A stretch of DNA of 64,000 bases from Symbiodinium natans (Eukaryota; Sar; Dinophyceae; Suessiales; Symbiodiniaceae): contig CAJNDS010002424.1 of NCBI GenBank assembly GCA_905221605.1, positions 831,709 to 895,708 of the forward strand, read 5' to 3'. Both the position numbers and the translations under genes were made by a program. The notes under the pieces were generated by a model that saw only the letters and a list, made by a program, of their open reading frames with translations, was not told the origin of the DNA and did not search any database. Shown here in pieces: positions 45,308 through 56,600 of this stretch (within the stretch, counting starts at the first letter, position 1; every line of letters begins with the position of its first letter).

Positions 45308-45368
45308 GATGCTCTTCGGGGTTAGGGTTTAGGGTTTAGGGTTTAGGGTTTAGGGTTTAGGGTTTCGG
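45308..45368 (+). repeat. Telomere-like TTTAGGG array
   Basis: About seven units. Confidence 0.9.
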
Positions 45369-45939
45369 GTCGAGGGTTTCGGGTGTTGAGAATTGGTTTG
45401 CGGTTTGAGGGTGCTGGGCTTAGGATGGTGCTGGGGTTGCTAGGTTTAGGGTTCAGATGCGCTTAGTACGCTTTAGTAATATGTGGGGCCATGGGGTTAG
45501 GGGGGAGGACTGCTTCGGGAACTGAGTGTGAGGGCGTGCAAGGCCCTGAGTTTTAGATGGTTGGTTGTGGCAGGGTTTCGCTCATCTTCGTTTCCGGCCC
45601 GTGGCTTTAGTCAAGAACTGTTTGAAAAGATGCCCAGGCTTCCCTCCAAACTCGTCTATTGAAACTGAAGACGTGGGGGTTGCTCGAAGTTCTAAGTTAG
45701 GGTCCCCCCTATATAGGTACCTTCTTGTACGAGAACCCCTTTGAAGGGACCCCGATGAAGAATAAGCCACTACATACTTCTACATACTTCTGGAGGTGGA
45801 GGACAAGTTGCGGCAAGTCCTGACGCGCTGTCAGGCGCAGCGTTTTGCTTGGGGCAATTTTTTTGGCAGGTTTATGTCTCAGGGCTTCTTGTTATTGTTG
45901 TTGGTACTTTTTGACGGTGCGTATTGGTATTACGCACTC

Positions 45940-46144
45940 GTCCTCGTCGTCGTCGTCGTCGTCGTCGTCGTAGTAGTAGTAGTAGTAGTAGGAGTAGGAG
46001 TAGGAGTAGGAGTAGTAGGAGTAGGAGTAGGAGTAGGAGTAGTAGGAGTAGTAGGAGTAGTAGGAGTAGTAGGAGTAGTAGGAGTAGTAGGAGTAGTAGG
46101 AGTAGTAGGAGTAGTAGGAGTAGTAGGAGTAGTAGGAGTAGTAG

Positions 46145-46224
<80 letters not shown>
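45940..46224 (+). repeat. Compound (GTC)n(GTA)n(GTAGGA)n(GTA)n microsatellite
   Basis: About 285 bp in distinct blocks: GTC, then GTA, then GGAGTA/GTAGGAGTA, then about 28 GTA. It is open in several frames because no triplet is a stop; I see no support for coding. Confidence 0.95.
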
Positions 46225-46403
46225 CGCGCTAGGCGCATATTTGACGCCACGTTTTTGTGTGGGTGTCAAGACGAGTTTTCATCGGTATTTACAGTGTTTT
46301 TCGCAAGGCAAGTCTCGAGGGCAGGATTTAGGTGTTTTTTTGGAGGTTACATAATACGGAGGTAGGTTGATTGATCGATCGAGAGATAGATAGAGAGCGT
46401 TTT

Positions 46404-46643
46404 ATGCCCAAAGCACTGGTATTTACAGCGTTTTCGCCTCTCAGTACAACATACTGCGCAAGGCTGTACCAAGCCCGAAATGTTTTTGCACGCTTAACAC
46501 AGGAGCCCCTACCAAGAACCTTACCAAAACGGCAAAACGCCCGAGGACCAAAAGGCATGGACGCTTGTGACAGATTTTCTTGTTCTTGTGCAGTATGTCG
46601 TACAAAAAAGCGAAAACGCTGTAAATACCAGTGTTTTGGGCAT
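46404..46643. repeat. 240-bp foldback element with ~58-bp arms
   Basis: The left arm (46404-46461, ATGCCCAAAGCACTGGTATT ...) and the right arm (46585-46643) are inverted copies with about ten mismatches. The core GTATTTACAGCGTTTTCGC is perfect in both. A third, direct partial copy is at 46282-46304. The central ~120 bp is unique. An open frame of 150 codons crosses it but has no support. Confidence 0.88.
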
Positions 46644-46819
46644 GGACGTAATATGAATGATGTTCTTCTCCCCCCAACAAAACCAAAGCAGCCACATGTA
46701 GAGTCTTTGGCAGACAAGAACGGATTCTACCCTCCACTCTTTCTTCGATTTCGTGCTGAAACCAGACGTTGGAGGCCCTCAAGTGAGGAAAAGCATGGCG
46801 TCAATTATGGCACTGTCAC

Positions 46820-46820
46820 C

Positions 46821-46877
<57 letters not shown>

Positions 46878-46922
46878 CAGCATCAGCAGCAGTGAATAGT
46901 AGTAGTAGCAGTAGTAGTAATT
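46820..46922 (+). repeat. (GTA)n microsatellite
   Basis: About 19 units, then interrupted GCA/GTA units, on the other side of the foldback from the compound microsatellite. Confidence 0.93.
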
Positions 46923-47140
46923 ACTGTCATGATTATCATCATGATCATGATCAGAACCAGAAGCATTGTTGTGCTGTGCAGAGGTGCTGGTGATGCCGAC
47001 ACTACCCTGCCCCCTCCTCAGCCGAGTGGGTCGCAACTGCTGCTTTCAAGAGCTTTGAAGTGCCTGCACTTGGAGTTGGCGGGTAGAAACCCCCTTCGCC
47101 CTCATATTCCCCCGCCCCCCTCCATCTGCTCCCAATGCTT

Positions 47141-47145
47141 CCAAT
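47141..47145 (+). repeat. Target-site duplication, left copy (CCAAT)
   Basis: Matches 57946-57950. Confidence 0.9.
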
Positions 47146-47522
47146 CGTAGATCTTCAGCAGATATCTCAGCCAAAGAAAAGGATGTTGGTGCACTTCTTG
47201 AGTTGTGCGTGTCAGTCCAATGCACAGATGGGCCTGCTAATCTTCTCCAGTATCGTTCCCAATACCAGACCAGCGAGGGCAACTCCCAGCCATGCAAGAA
47301 CGAATCGGACTTTTCTCAATGTCGCAACAACAAGCTGAGAGAAAGCAGTGCTCATGAATGCGAAGCTTCTACTTGCATTATGCTGTACATGTCTGCATGT
47401 TTGAATGTTCGTCCCAAGGGGCCTTCTTTCCCGTAGCCACCCCTGAGCCCGAACAAGCATCCGTATCAAAGATTCACCCTTGGGGTAGAAAGATGGAAAA
47501 GGGGAGGGGGTGTCCTTTAACA
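47146..47522 (-). repeat. 3' LTR of the copia element
   Basis: 377 bp, apparently identical to the 5' LTR. Confidence 0.95.
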
Positions 47523-47531
47523 CTCCTCCTT
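47523..47531 (-). other. Polypurine tract
   Basis: Minus-strand AAGGAGGAG directly abuts the TGTT start of the 3' LTR, the expected plus-strand priming site. Confidence 0.7.
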
Positions 47532-47694
47532 GGTACTACCGCAAGGGCCGTACCACTGTACCTGACACACCCGACCTAAACCACTAAGCCAGGCCGGTGC
47601 CCACACGACAACGAAACGAACGAGGAAAGAAGAAATGACACAGAAAGTCCGAAGGCGAGAGGGATATGGTGGAGATCAACCAAAGGAGCCTATC

Positions 47695-50600
47695 CTATGG
47701 ATTACCCAACCCTACCCTATGAAGACAGGTTCGGCAGAAAGTGCGAGTCTGCCGGTAGGCTGGAACGCCCAGCGATGAACAGTCATCGTACAGGTGAACA
47801 ACTCCACCTCGCTGCATGGTGGTCATGATTGATCCGGTGGGAATGCCTCGGTTTAAGGCAGACAAAGGAATTGCCAGGTCACCGGAGTGCACGGTTTGCA
47901 CCTCCTGGTCCACAAGAGTTGGAGGTCGAACATGAGAGCCCTTCGAGGGCCCGGGAGTCACGGCACTCATGGGATTGACCATCGTCGGAACACGCTCGGA
48001 GAGATGCGGTGAAGCCTGGTGACTGCTCCGAGCGCTACTGGCTGGGGCAGCCCTCGACTTGGAAAATGGGAGGGAGGTGCTCGACGGAGGTTGAGAGTCC
48101 GAAGATATCGGTTGAACAACCGGCCCGAAAGTTAAAGCAGGAACTTCGGCTGAACGGCCTGCTGAAGAAGAGAGCTGGGACGAAGGGGCAGATTGCTCCA
48201 AGGTAGAGGCTGACTCGCTCTCAGGAGACGCTGGAGCCCCGGAAGAGGTTTGGGCTGCGCCTCGATGGCGAAGACCTTGGATCTCCCGAGCCACAGCCTC
48301 CTGCACTTTCTCTTCAATTTTCTTGCTCTTTCGGGTCTGGTGTCGAACAGCTTTGGCTTGCGCGGTAAGAGGCTGTGGTCGACTGCATCGATGCACCCCT
48401 TCCCAGCAGCATAGGGCAACTAGCAACACAATCAACAGTCCAAGGTAGGTGGCCAGTGTGAAATCCACTCGGATTCCTAAGGGGACTCCTTCCGCCGCCT
48501 CCTCCTCAACCCCGGGTGCAACGGTGAGTGCCCTTTCCCCAGCACATGAGGTAGCCTGGCAAAACGTCACTAGCCCAGTCAACCATCTTGACACGCTGGC
48601 AAGCACAGAAGGAGAAGCCACAGAACGGGGACTTGACAAATCCCTGGCGACATCCGCTGAGGCAATTTGCGGACTCGGGGCTTCATCTGCAAAAGTATCT
48701 TCATCCACAGTGTCCTCTCCCAGGTCCGGACCGGGGTTCTCAGAGCGGAGCTTTAACAGCTGTTTCAAGAAACACAACCGAGGTGAAGGGAGAATCTTTG
48801 TGAAAGCGTCAGCTAACTGCTCCTTCCCCGGTTGGTGCTCAACCGCGACCTCGCCAGATTCGATCAACTCCGACACGTATGCGGCTCTGACACGAAGGTG
48901 ACGGGTTCTATTGGCTCCCCGCCCATGAAGGAGGTGGATTGCCGAGGTGTTGTCCACCCGCAGTGCAACCTGCTTACAGGTGGTTCCCAACTCCTGGAGG
49001 AGGGGCATGAGACTCTGGGCCTGAACGACTCCTTCGGTTGCAGACACCAGCTCTGCTTCCGAGGAGGATAAGACCACGAAAGCCTGCTTATTTGCCCGCC
49101 ACGAAACGAGACAGCCCTGAACCACTATAGCTAAGCCCGAAACCGACCGACCGCCATATGGCGAGAACGATGCGTCGGTGTAGCACACGAGTGGTGGCTC
49201 TCCACGGGAACTCTGGCGTTCAAAATGCAAGCACTCCTCCTTAGTCGTGGCCACATACGAAAGCACACGGAGGGCCAACTTTATCACCTCCTGCGCGTTG
49301 CGATGCACCCATGATGCAAGCAGAGATACTGAAAAACTGACATCAGGACGAGAACGCTGGGAGATCCATAAGAGCTCTCCCAGCACTTTTTGCGCTTGCT
49401 TCAAGGATTCTGGCGAGGAGGGCACCACGTCTGGCTCCTCCTGAATTCGTGGCAGAGGTGTCCTCACAGGGTGGCCGACATCGTAAGCAGACAGGAGTTG
49501 CTCGATGTAAGGCCGTTGGTGCACACGATAACCTTGAGGAAGCCTTTCAATCTCCATTCCCAAGAACTTCAAACTATCTCCTGGCTGCTCGCAACCTTCA
49601 AGTTCTGACGAGGCCCACCCAAACTCTGAGGAAAGGTGCGAACGGAATCCAGAGGCCATTGCGCGGTTACCAAGGATCAAGAAGTCATCAACGTATGTGA
49701 CAACTATGCCACAGGTGGCACCCTTGTCATCTTTGACAGTCCACATGGAATCGCACGAAGTGGCTTCAAGGTGATAGTTGTCCCACGCTGCGGTACGGAG
49801 ACAACTATCCCGGTAGGTTGACCACCACTTTGGACTCTCCCGGAGTCCGTAGACTGCCCGGTTGACTTCCCACAGTTCCGTGGGGGAGGCCAACCCTAAT
49901 GACACATGCTCCCGGGTTGGTCGGAGAAGTATGGTTCGCTGCTCTGGCTTTGGCGCCAGCAGGAACGCCTGGGAGATGTCTGTTGTAAAGGCATCCCAAC
50001 CGTTGTTTGCTGCCAAGCTCAAAGCTAACCGGACATACTCAGCTCTGGCACCGGAGGCGTAAGTGTTCACTTCACTGGTGACCTCGCTTTGATTTCCACA
50101 GGCCACGGTCCTGACTTTTCGCCTGTACATCTTGTTGCTGTTGGGCTTGGGTGGCTTGACGGTCCACACATTCAGGCTGCTCAAGACTTCAGCATCCGGA
50201 CGCTTCAAAAGCTGTCGTGCTTCCTCTCCGTCTCGGCGAGTCAAACAACCTGAAGCCAACTGACCATTCAGTTCTTCCTCCATCGATTCCTTCCATTTTT
50301 CCAAGTGCTGCCTGGCCTCCTTTGGAGAAGCTGTGTGAGTGATCTCCAACTTGCGCCCATTGGCGTCGAGGTCCGCCAGATGAGCTTCTATGTTTTCGAT
50401 GACCGCGGGCTCAACTGACTTAAGCTGGGAAGGTCCGGAAGTGATCCTAGGACTTGGATCAGCTCGAGTGGCTGAAAGGCGTGGAAGCCAAGCAGGACAA
50501 GCCTGGGCAGCTGGGATTACCTCACCCTTCTTCTCAAAAATCGCCTGGAGGTTTGGGAGACTGGCATTTGAGCCCGTGGCAGGTTCAGAGATGGTAGTCG

Positions 50601-53600
50601 TGTTGGAGGCCGGAGGGCCTTCAGCCGGGCTTTTCAAGGACGTGGATATGGCAGGAGTGACAGCTGCAGGCAGACCTGCTTCATCTGGCACGCCTTGGAC
50701 ATGCTCCAAGGGTCCGACGCCCTGAGCTGCGACCGGGCAGAATGCACCTGTTCGTAGACCTAGAACACCTGGCACGCCTGGGACATGCTCCAAGGGTCTG
50801 ATGCCCTGAGCTGCGACCGAGGGAGATGCACCTGCTTCACCTAGCACGCCTGGGACAGGCTCCAAGGGTCTGATGCCCTGAGCTGCGACCGAGGGAGATG
50901 CACCTGCTTCACCTGGCACGCCTGGGACATGCTCCAAGGGTCCGACGCCCCGAGCTGCGACTGAGGGGAATGCGGTTGGCACGCCACTAGCTGGCACCTG
51001 ATCGTCTTGAACCTTTGGACCTGGCGCAAGCGGAGGAGACACCACAGCGGCTTGTGGTATCCTGCCCCTGGTGGCATCTGGCACCCGAAAACCTAGGGCT
51101 TGCAGTCGGTCTCGTTCGACGTCGACCGAGAAGCCATTAGGGGTGTAACCGACTACAACCCACTCCGGGGTACGAACCACAGCATGGGGTGTCTTGGGGT
51201 TAAACTGGAGTCCTGGCTTTAGGGGCGTTAGGTATCCTGGCGCGGTTGCTTGGCGAGGAGCCAACTGACCGGCGGGAACTGAAGAGGAGTTCAATGCCTC
51301 TTCGGTCCATAGGTTGGTAATACCCGGTATCACCAGCCCAAAGTTTGAGCCTTCATTGTGAAAGTCCCTATGCACAGGCACCTCAGGGTTGGCGAAAAGA
51401 CCCACAGAAACCCAACGCAAATCTGGTACGCCTTTGGCCCGCGCTTTTCCAAGCAGGAATTGGTTGAGCACCTGAAGTACTTGAGGCAACCCATTGGTGG
51501 CCTTGGTAATGCCCGAGAAGGGCCCTCGACGAAACCCGCCCAGGTACCAATGGCCGCTGGAGTGTCCGCGTCGCTTCATGTCTGCAGCTGGTTCCTGGAC
51601 CAAGTGCTGCAGCATCCGAGATACTGCTTGAGGAGTGATGTTTCCAGAGCGCAGTAGCTTTGAAGCTTGCTCTTCAGCCATCAACTCCTGCTCAGCCACC
51701 TTGGCCACATACGTTTTTTCCCGGAGACGATGTGGGGGAACAGGCATGACAACTGGCTTTGGGTCCTCAGCCACAAGGGGTTCAAGGAGCTCATCGTCAA
51801 CGTCAACCAAACCTGCTCGTACGGATCTGCTGGTAATGACGGCCCCGGTGGAATCCTTAAGGATGTGATGCCCCTCTGCCGAGATCATTGAACGACCCAA
51901 GTAGCGGCCCCACTCCCAGGTGGAAAACACCTTCTTTGCTTCATTAGTCATAGCCTTCGCCCTGAACAGCACTTTCCTTCCGAAGGTGAGCTGAGGTGGC
52001 CGGCGGTCCAACAGACCATCAAGGTGATCTTGTGAGGCGAACTGGGCGGCGTAAGGCCAGAATTGCACAGGGACCTTCCCGGCCGTGAGATGGAGTCTCA
52101 TTCGAGCTTTGAACCATGACACAAGCCGTTCAGCCAAGCCATTCGATTTGGCGTCAGCCCCCTGGGTGTTGCTGGGAACTATGCAATTTTGTCGCAACCA
52201 GCTTTGGATCTCCTCTGACTGTCCTTCTTTGTCGCTGTGACAGATTTTGATCGGTATTCCCAACCTGTTGGTCTCAGTCACCACATACTGTATTGCCGAC
52301 AGAAGAGACTTGGATTGCCTGTTGCGCAGAGGAACCGCAAACCTGAGGAGCACTTGGTCAACAGGATGCCGGAGGGAAGCGACCATTTTATCGATTTCAT
52401 CATCTGACATGGAAGGCCCTTCATCCAGCACGGACTCAACCTTAGGCGCAGGTGCTTCAATAGGCGGGAGATGCTCTGGCAGGCTCTCCTCCTCCTCAAC
52501 AGCTGGTGGCTCAAGCTCGGAGAACAGGATGTCTGGATCGATTTCCCCTCCTTCAGTAGGGGAGTAATCGGAGTTCCAGTCAAGCTCACCTTGCTGGGGC
52601 GACTGCGCGGGTGCAGCTACTTGTCCTGGGGTTGATGACTGCAAGGTCGGAGACCCCGGATCAGGTTTGTTAGCAGAAGGACCGGGCGCTGAGGTGGCTG
52701 CATCTCGGAACAGGCAGGTTGGCACACGAACCCCTGCTACGAACAGGTACCGGAAACCTGAGTGTTTGCCAGTCTTGCCAACTTCACGAAACGGCCCGCT
52801 GATGTCCCAAGACATTGAGAAGCTATCCTTGAAGCGAACGCGACGATGTTGAATTCCTAGACCTGCGCCCATGGTGCAGGCGAGGCAATCTCGTCTGTAG
52901 GGGAGATGGCCAGCGGTGATATGGCGTCGCCATGAGGCCCTTTCTTTCGGCGACATTGCGACCTTGCTCTTGTCTTTTTCGGAAAGGTCATTGGGATCCG
53001 GCTCGGCAGCTCTGAGATCTTGCATTGACGTCGGAAGTGAAAGGTTTTTTGGGTCTTCTGGAGGCTCCCCTGGAACATCCTGACCAACATCCTTGTCGAT
53101 CAACGCCTCTAGATCCCTCAGGAACTCTTCCCCAAAAGAGTCAAGATCGCCTGGCTGAGCACCAGAGCCAGCTTCCTCGATCCCGATTGCTTCGACGTCA
53201 GGCACAGGGCCTGGAGTGGAAGCATCAGGTAGCGCAGAGGCCGCTGCAAGGTACGGAAGGCTGGGCCCCTTGCCGCATAAGGCTCGCTGAATTTCGGTTT
53301 CTAGGCAGGCCGTGCCTTGCAGATCATGCAGCACTCGAGAGTCCACATGCCGAAGGTCAAGGTTAGTGGCGGCAACACGGGTCTCAGAGAACTGAACAGT
53401 CCAAGCTTGTCCCCAACGGGCGAACTCACGGGTCCGCTGATCCTGGTGGGCAACACCCTCAACCAGAAAGGGAAGACAAACCCCTTGAAAAACCGAAGCT
53501 ACAGCCCAGAACCACCTTGACCACAGCTCCTGTGACTCAGATAGAGGGACTGGTGATGCACCCCCCCAGCACATGGAGCCTGCGAAACGACCGGTAGCAC

Positions 53601-56600
53601 ACGCCCAAAGCAGCACCGGAATCAGCTCAGCTTTGCCAACAAGCTCGGAAGCCTCCAGGACACAGTAACCCCGTTGTGCAATGGCATCGGACAAGGAGCG
53701 ACTGACCTTGGGGCCGAAGTTCACCCACCACTGGTTCTTGAACAGACGCTTGCGAAGACGGCGGGTGTATGGAAGGTCCTTTAGCAGTCGCCATCCATCG
53801 GCGTCCCCTGAGCTCACAGCCTGGGCAAGTTCCAACACCTGTGCTTGCTCGAAGCCTCGGAGAGCGGGGCAGACGAGGAGCGCCGCGGTTGCTCTGGAGA
53901 TTGAACCCTCCCGAACATACTCCACGAGAGCTTGGGAAGAGGACCCACCTGCATTGGCCTGGATTGCCCCTATCGTTCGGGCCACTGTGCTCTGAAACTC
54001 CGAGGTTTGTTGATCCTCCAGCTCACGGATGAGCTCCTGGGCCATGGTTTCAGGAAGCTCGGGGCATCCTTTGGCCGAAAGGAAAGTCTGTAGTGGCCCC
54101 CGCTTGGGGTGGTTCAACCGTAAGCCCTTACGCCTACACCAACTCACCTTACAACCCAACCGTCCCACAAGTTGACCGAGCGGTAGCAGCGTTTGTGGCC
54201 GTGAGCCCTCGGTTGAAGGAGGATTGAGGGTACCGCAGGCATTCTTTCGCCATACCTGGACCTGATCGCCCGCGAGAGCAACTTCACAAGGAAAGGTAGG
54301 GCCATTGCATGTGGCCGACACAGCATGGGTCGCCCCACTATCCAGGAGAGCCCTATCTGACACCTCGGCCGTCTGATGGTCCAACGATGCAACCTCGGCG
54401 ACAACCTTTGCCTGGGCTTGCGAGCCCTGCGCAAGCTGATTCTGCAAAGATGCCAGCTGTTCCTGCAGGGCATCCAACGAAAGGACGGGAGTCCCGGCGA
54501 TGGGCACCGCCTGTGCTTGCGCAGCCGCCGCCTGCGTGGGAAGAGTAGTGTCCCTGGCGGGAGGTGGAGCCTTCGGAGTGCTTCCAAGAGCTTCTAGCAA
54601 CTTTGCAGCTCCTGTCACAAGGCCTTGCACCTGCTGGGCATCCGGAAGGTTACCTTTTGGCTTAGGTGGGTTGGGAGGCTTCTTAGAGGGTGACGGGGCT
54701 GAGGAACTATCACCTGGCTTATCCCTCTTAGGCCTGGCGCAGCCATCCGCCCTGTGGCCTTCTCCGCCACAGTTGATGCAGAGGTTTGCCCGCCGATCCT
54801 TAGGGATGCTGGCCCAATTGTGCGGGCGACGGCACTTGCCCCCATATCTGCAACCTTGACCACCGCGAAGAAAGGCACGGCAATCCTCCGAAGACGCCGG
54901 GACCTCGTCACCGGCCCCACCTTTAGGTACGGCAACCGCCTTTGTTGGCTCCGGTTTGGGTTTGTCTTTGGAGGGATCAAGCTTCGGGGGCTTCTGGGGC
55001 GCTGAGGTGCCAGGGGTGTCTATAGCCTGAGCTTTGCACGCATCCCCGGACTTCAGGCGGCTCACCACCTCAAGCTCACTCAACAGATGCTGATGCAGCT
55101 GGTCCACCTTGGCTGACGTAGGCAGCACATCAACCTGAAGGCTCGCCCTCGTGAGAGAAATTCGGAACTGGATCTCCGGGAAATCTTGCAGGGGCTTGGC
55201 GGTGATGGTGTTCAAGGCCTTGAGGAGGATGCTGGGGTCTGGTAGCGTTCCACCCAGCGACACGAATCTGCTGCACCACCGACGCCAAGACCGAAGCTCA
55301 GCGACCGCTTCTTTGGGACTTTTGGCAGCTTGAGGGTTTGTCAAACGACGAAGGCCTTCTTCTCGCTCCTGCAAGGAACCGGGGCCGAAGATAACGTACA
55401 GCCGACACATGACAGGGAAAATGCCAGCGATGCGGGCTGCGGATATTTCTTCCTTCACCTCGCTGGGCGAGGCCTCGAGGATCATGGACTCCATTCGAGT
55501 GCGAGTCCTGTTCCATTTGGAAGACATCAAGGCAGGTGAGGGATCGGTGCGAAGGGAGAGCCTGCTGAGGGGATCCGTTGCCAAGTAAAGGGCATACCAC
55601 GCCTCTGTCTCCTGCTTCAGGCACGACCACAACTCTTCACTAGAGTCTGACAGGTCAGCCATTGCTGGCCCTATGGCGTGTAACCAGTCCGCAAATGTCA
55701 AAGCCGAGGTTCCGGAGGGCGTTGGCATCTTTGGAAGGGCTGATATACCAGGCTTCACAGTCTCCGGACCACTGGCAGTCCTTCCTTGAGAGGTCAGGGC
55801 AGCAACCAACTGTTGCAGCACATCCAGACTCAACCCGTCGGCACCTGTCGGCAAAGGGGTCCCGGAGGAATTTGCCGGTGTCGTGTTCGCTGGAGACTGC
55901 TGCGTCGGAGGTTGATGCCAATTGCACCCCTGATGCCCCGACGAGGGACCCAGAGAGCACTGTGTAGGAGGGATATGCGATGGAGCGGACGCCTGGTGTG
56001 CACCAGGAACCTGTGCTGCTGCGCCTGCAGCCTGTGGAAAGGCACCTGTGACCTGTGCTGCTGCACCTGGAACCTGTGGCAAGGCACCTGTGACCTGTGC
56101 TGCGACTGCTGCTGCACCTGGAACCTGTGGCAAGGCACCTGTGACCTGCGCTGCGACACCTGTGACCTGTGCTGCTGCACCTGGAACCTGTGGCAAGGCA
56201 CCTGCGACCTGTGCTGCGACACCTGGTGAAAGGGCACCTGTGAGGGCTCCTGTGACCTGTGCTGCTGCACCTGTGACCTGTGCTGAGGCACCTGTGACCT
56301 GTGCTGAGGCACCTGTGACCTGTCCTGTGACCTGTGCTGAGGCACCTGTGACCTGTCCGGCGACCTGTGCTGCTGCACCTGGAACCTGTGGAAAGGCACC
56401 TGTGACCTGTGCTGCTGCACCTGTGACCTGTCCTGTTACCTGTGCTGCGGCTCGTTGCGTGACCTGTCCTGAAACACCTTGAACCTGTGCTTCGGCACCT
56501 GGAACCTGTGCTCCGGCGCCTGGAACCTGTGGGCTCACGGGCTTAGAAGGGGCCTTAAAGTAGGATATAAGGTTCTGAGGATTAGGGATGGGAATGGACG

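Noticed and set aside
19917-45368. True chromosome end or internal telomere fusion
   Set aside because: Arrays are short (5-20 units), numerous, in both orientations and interleaved with exons, so they are dispersed repeats rather than a terminal tract.
45892-46269. ORFs rich in Tyr, Ser, Val or Thr in all frames
   Set aside because: Produced by the GTA/GTC microsatellite, which contains no stops.
46371-46823. 150-codon ORF with a Cys-rich stretch (SCSCAVCRTKKRKRCKYQC)
   Set aside because: It lies across the two arms of a foldback element; the Cys/Lys stretch is encoded by the inverted arm and has no known finger spacing.
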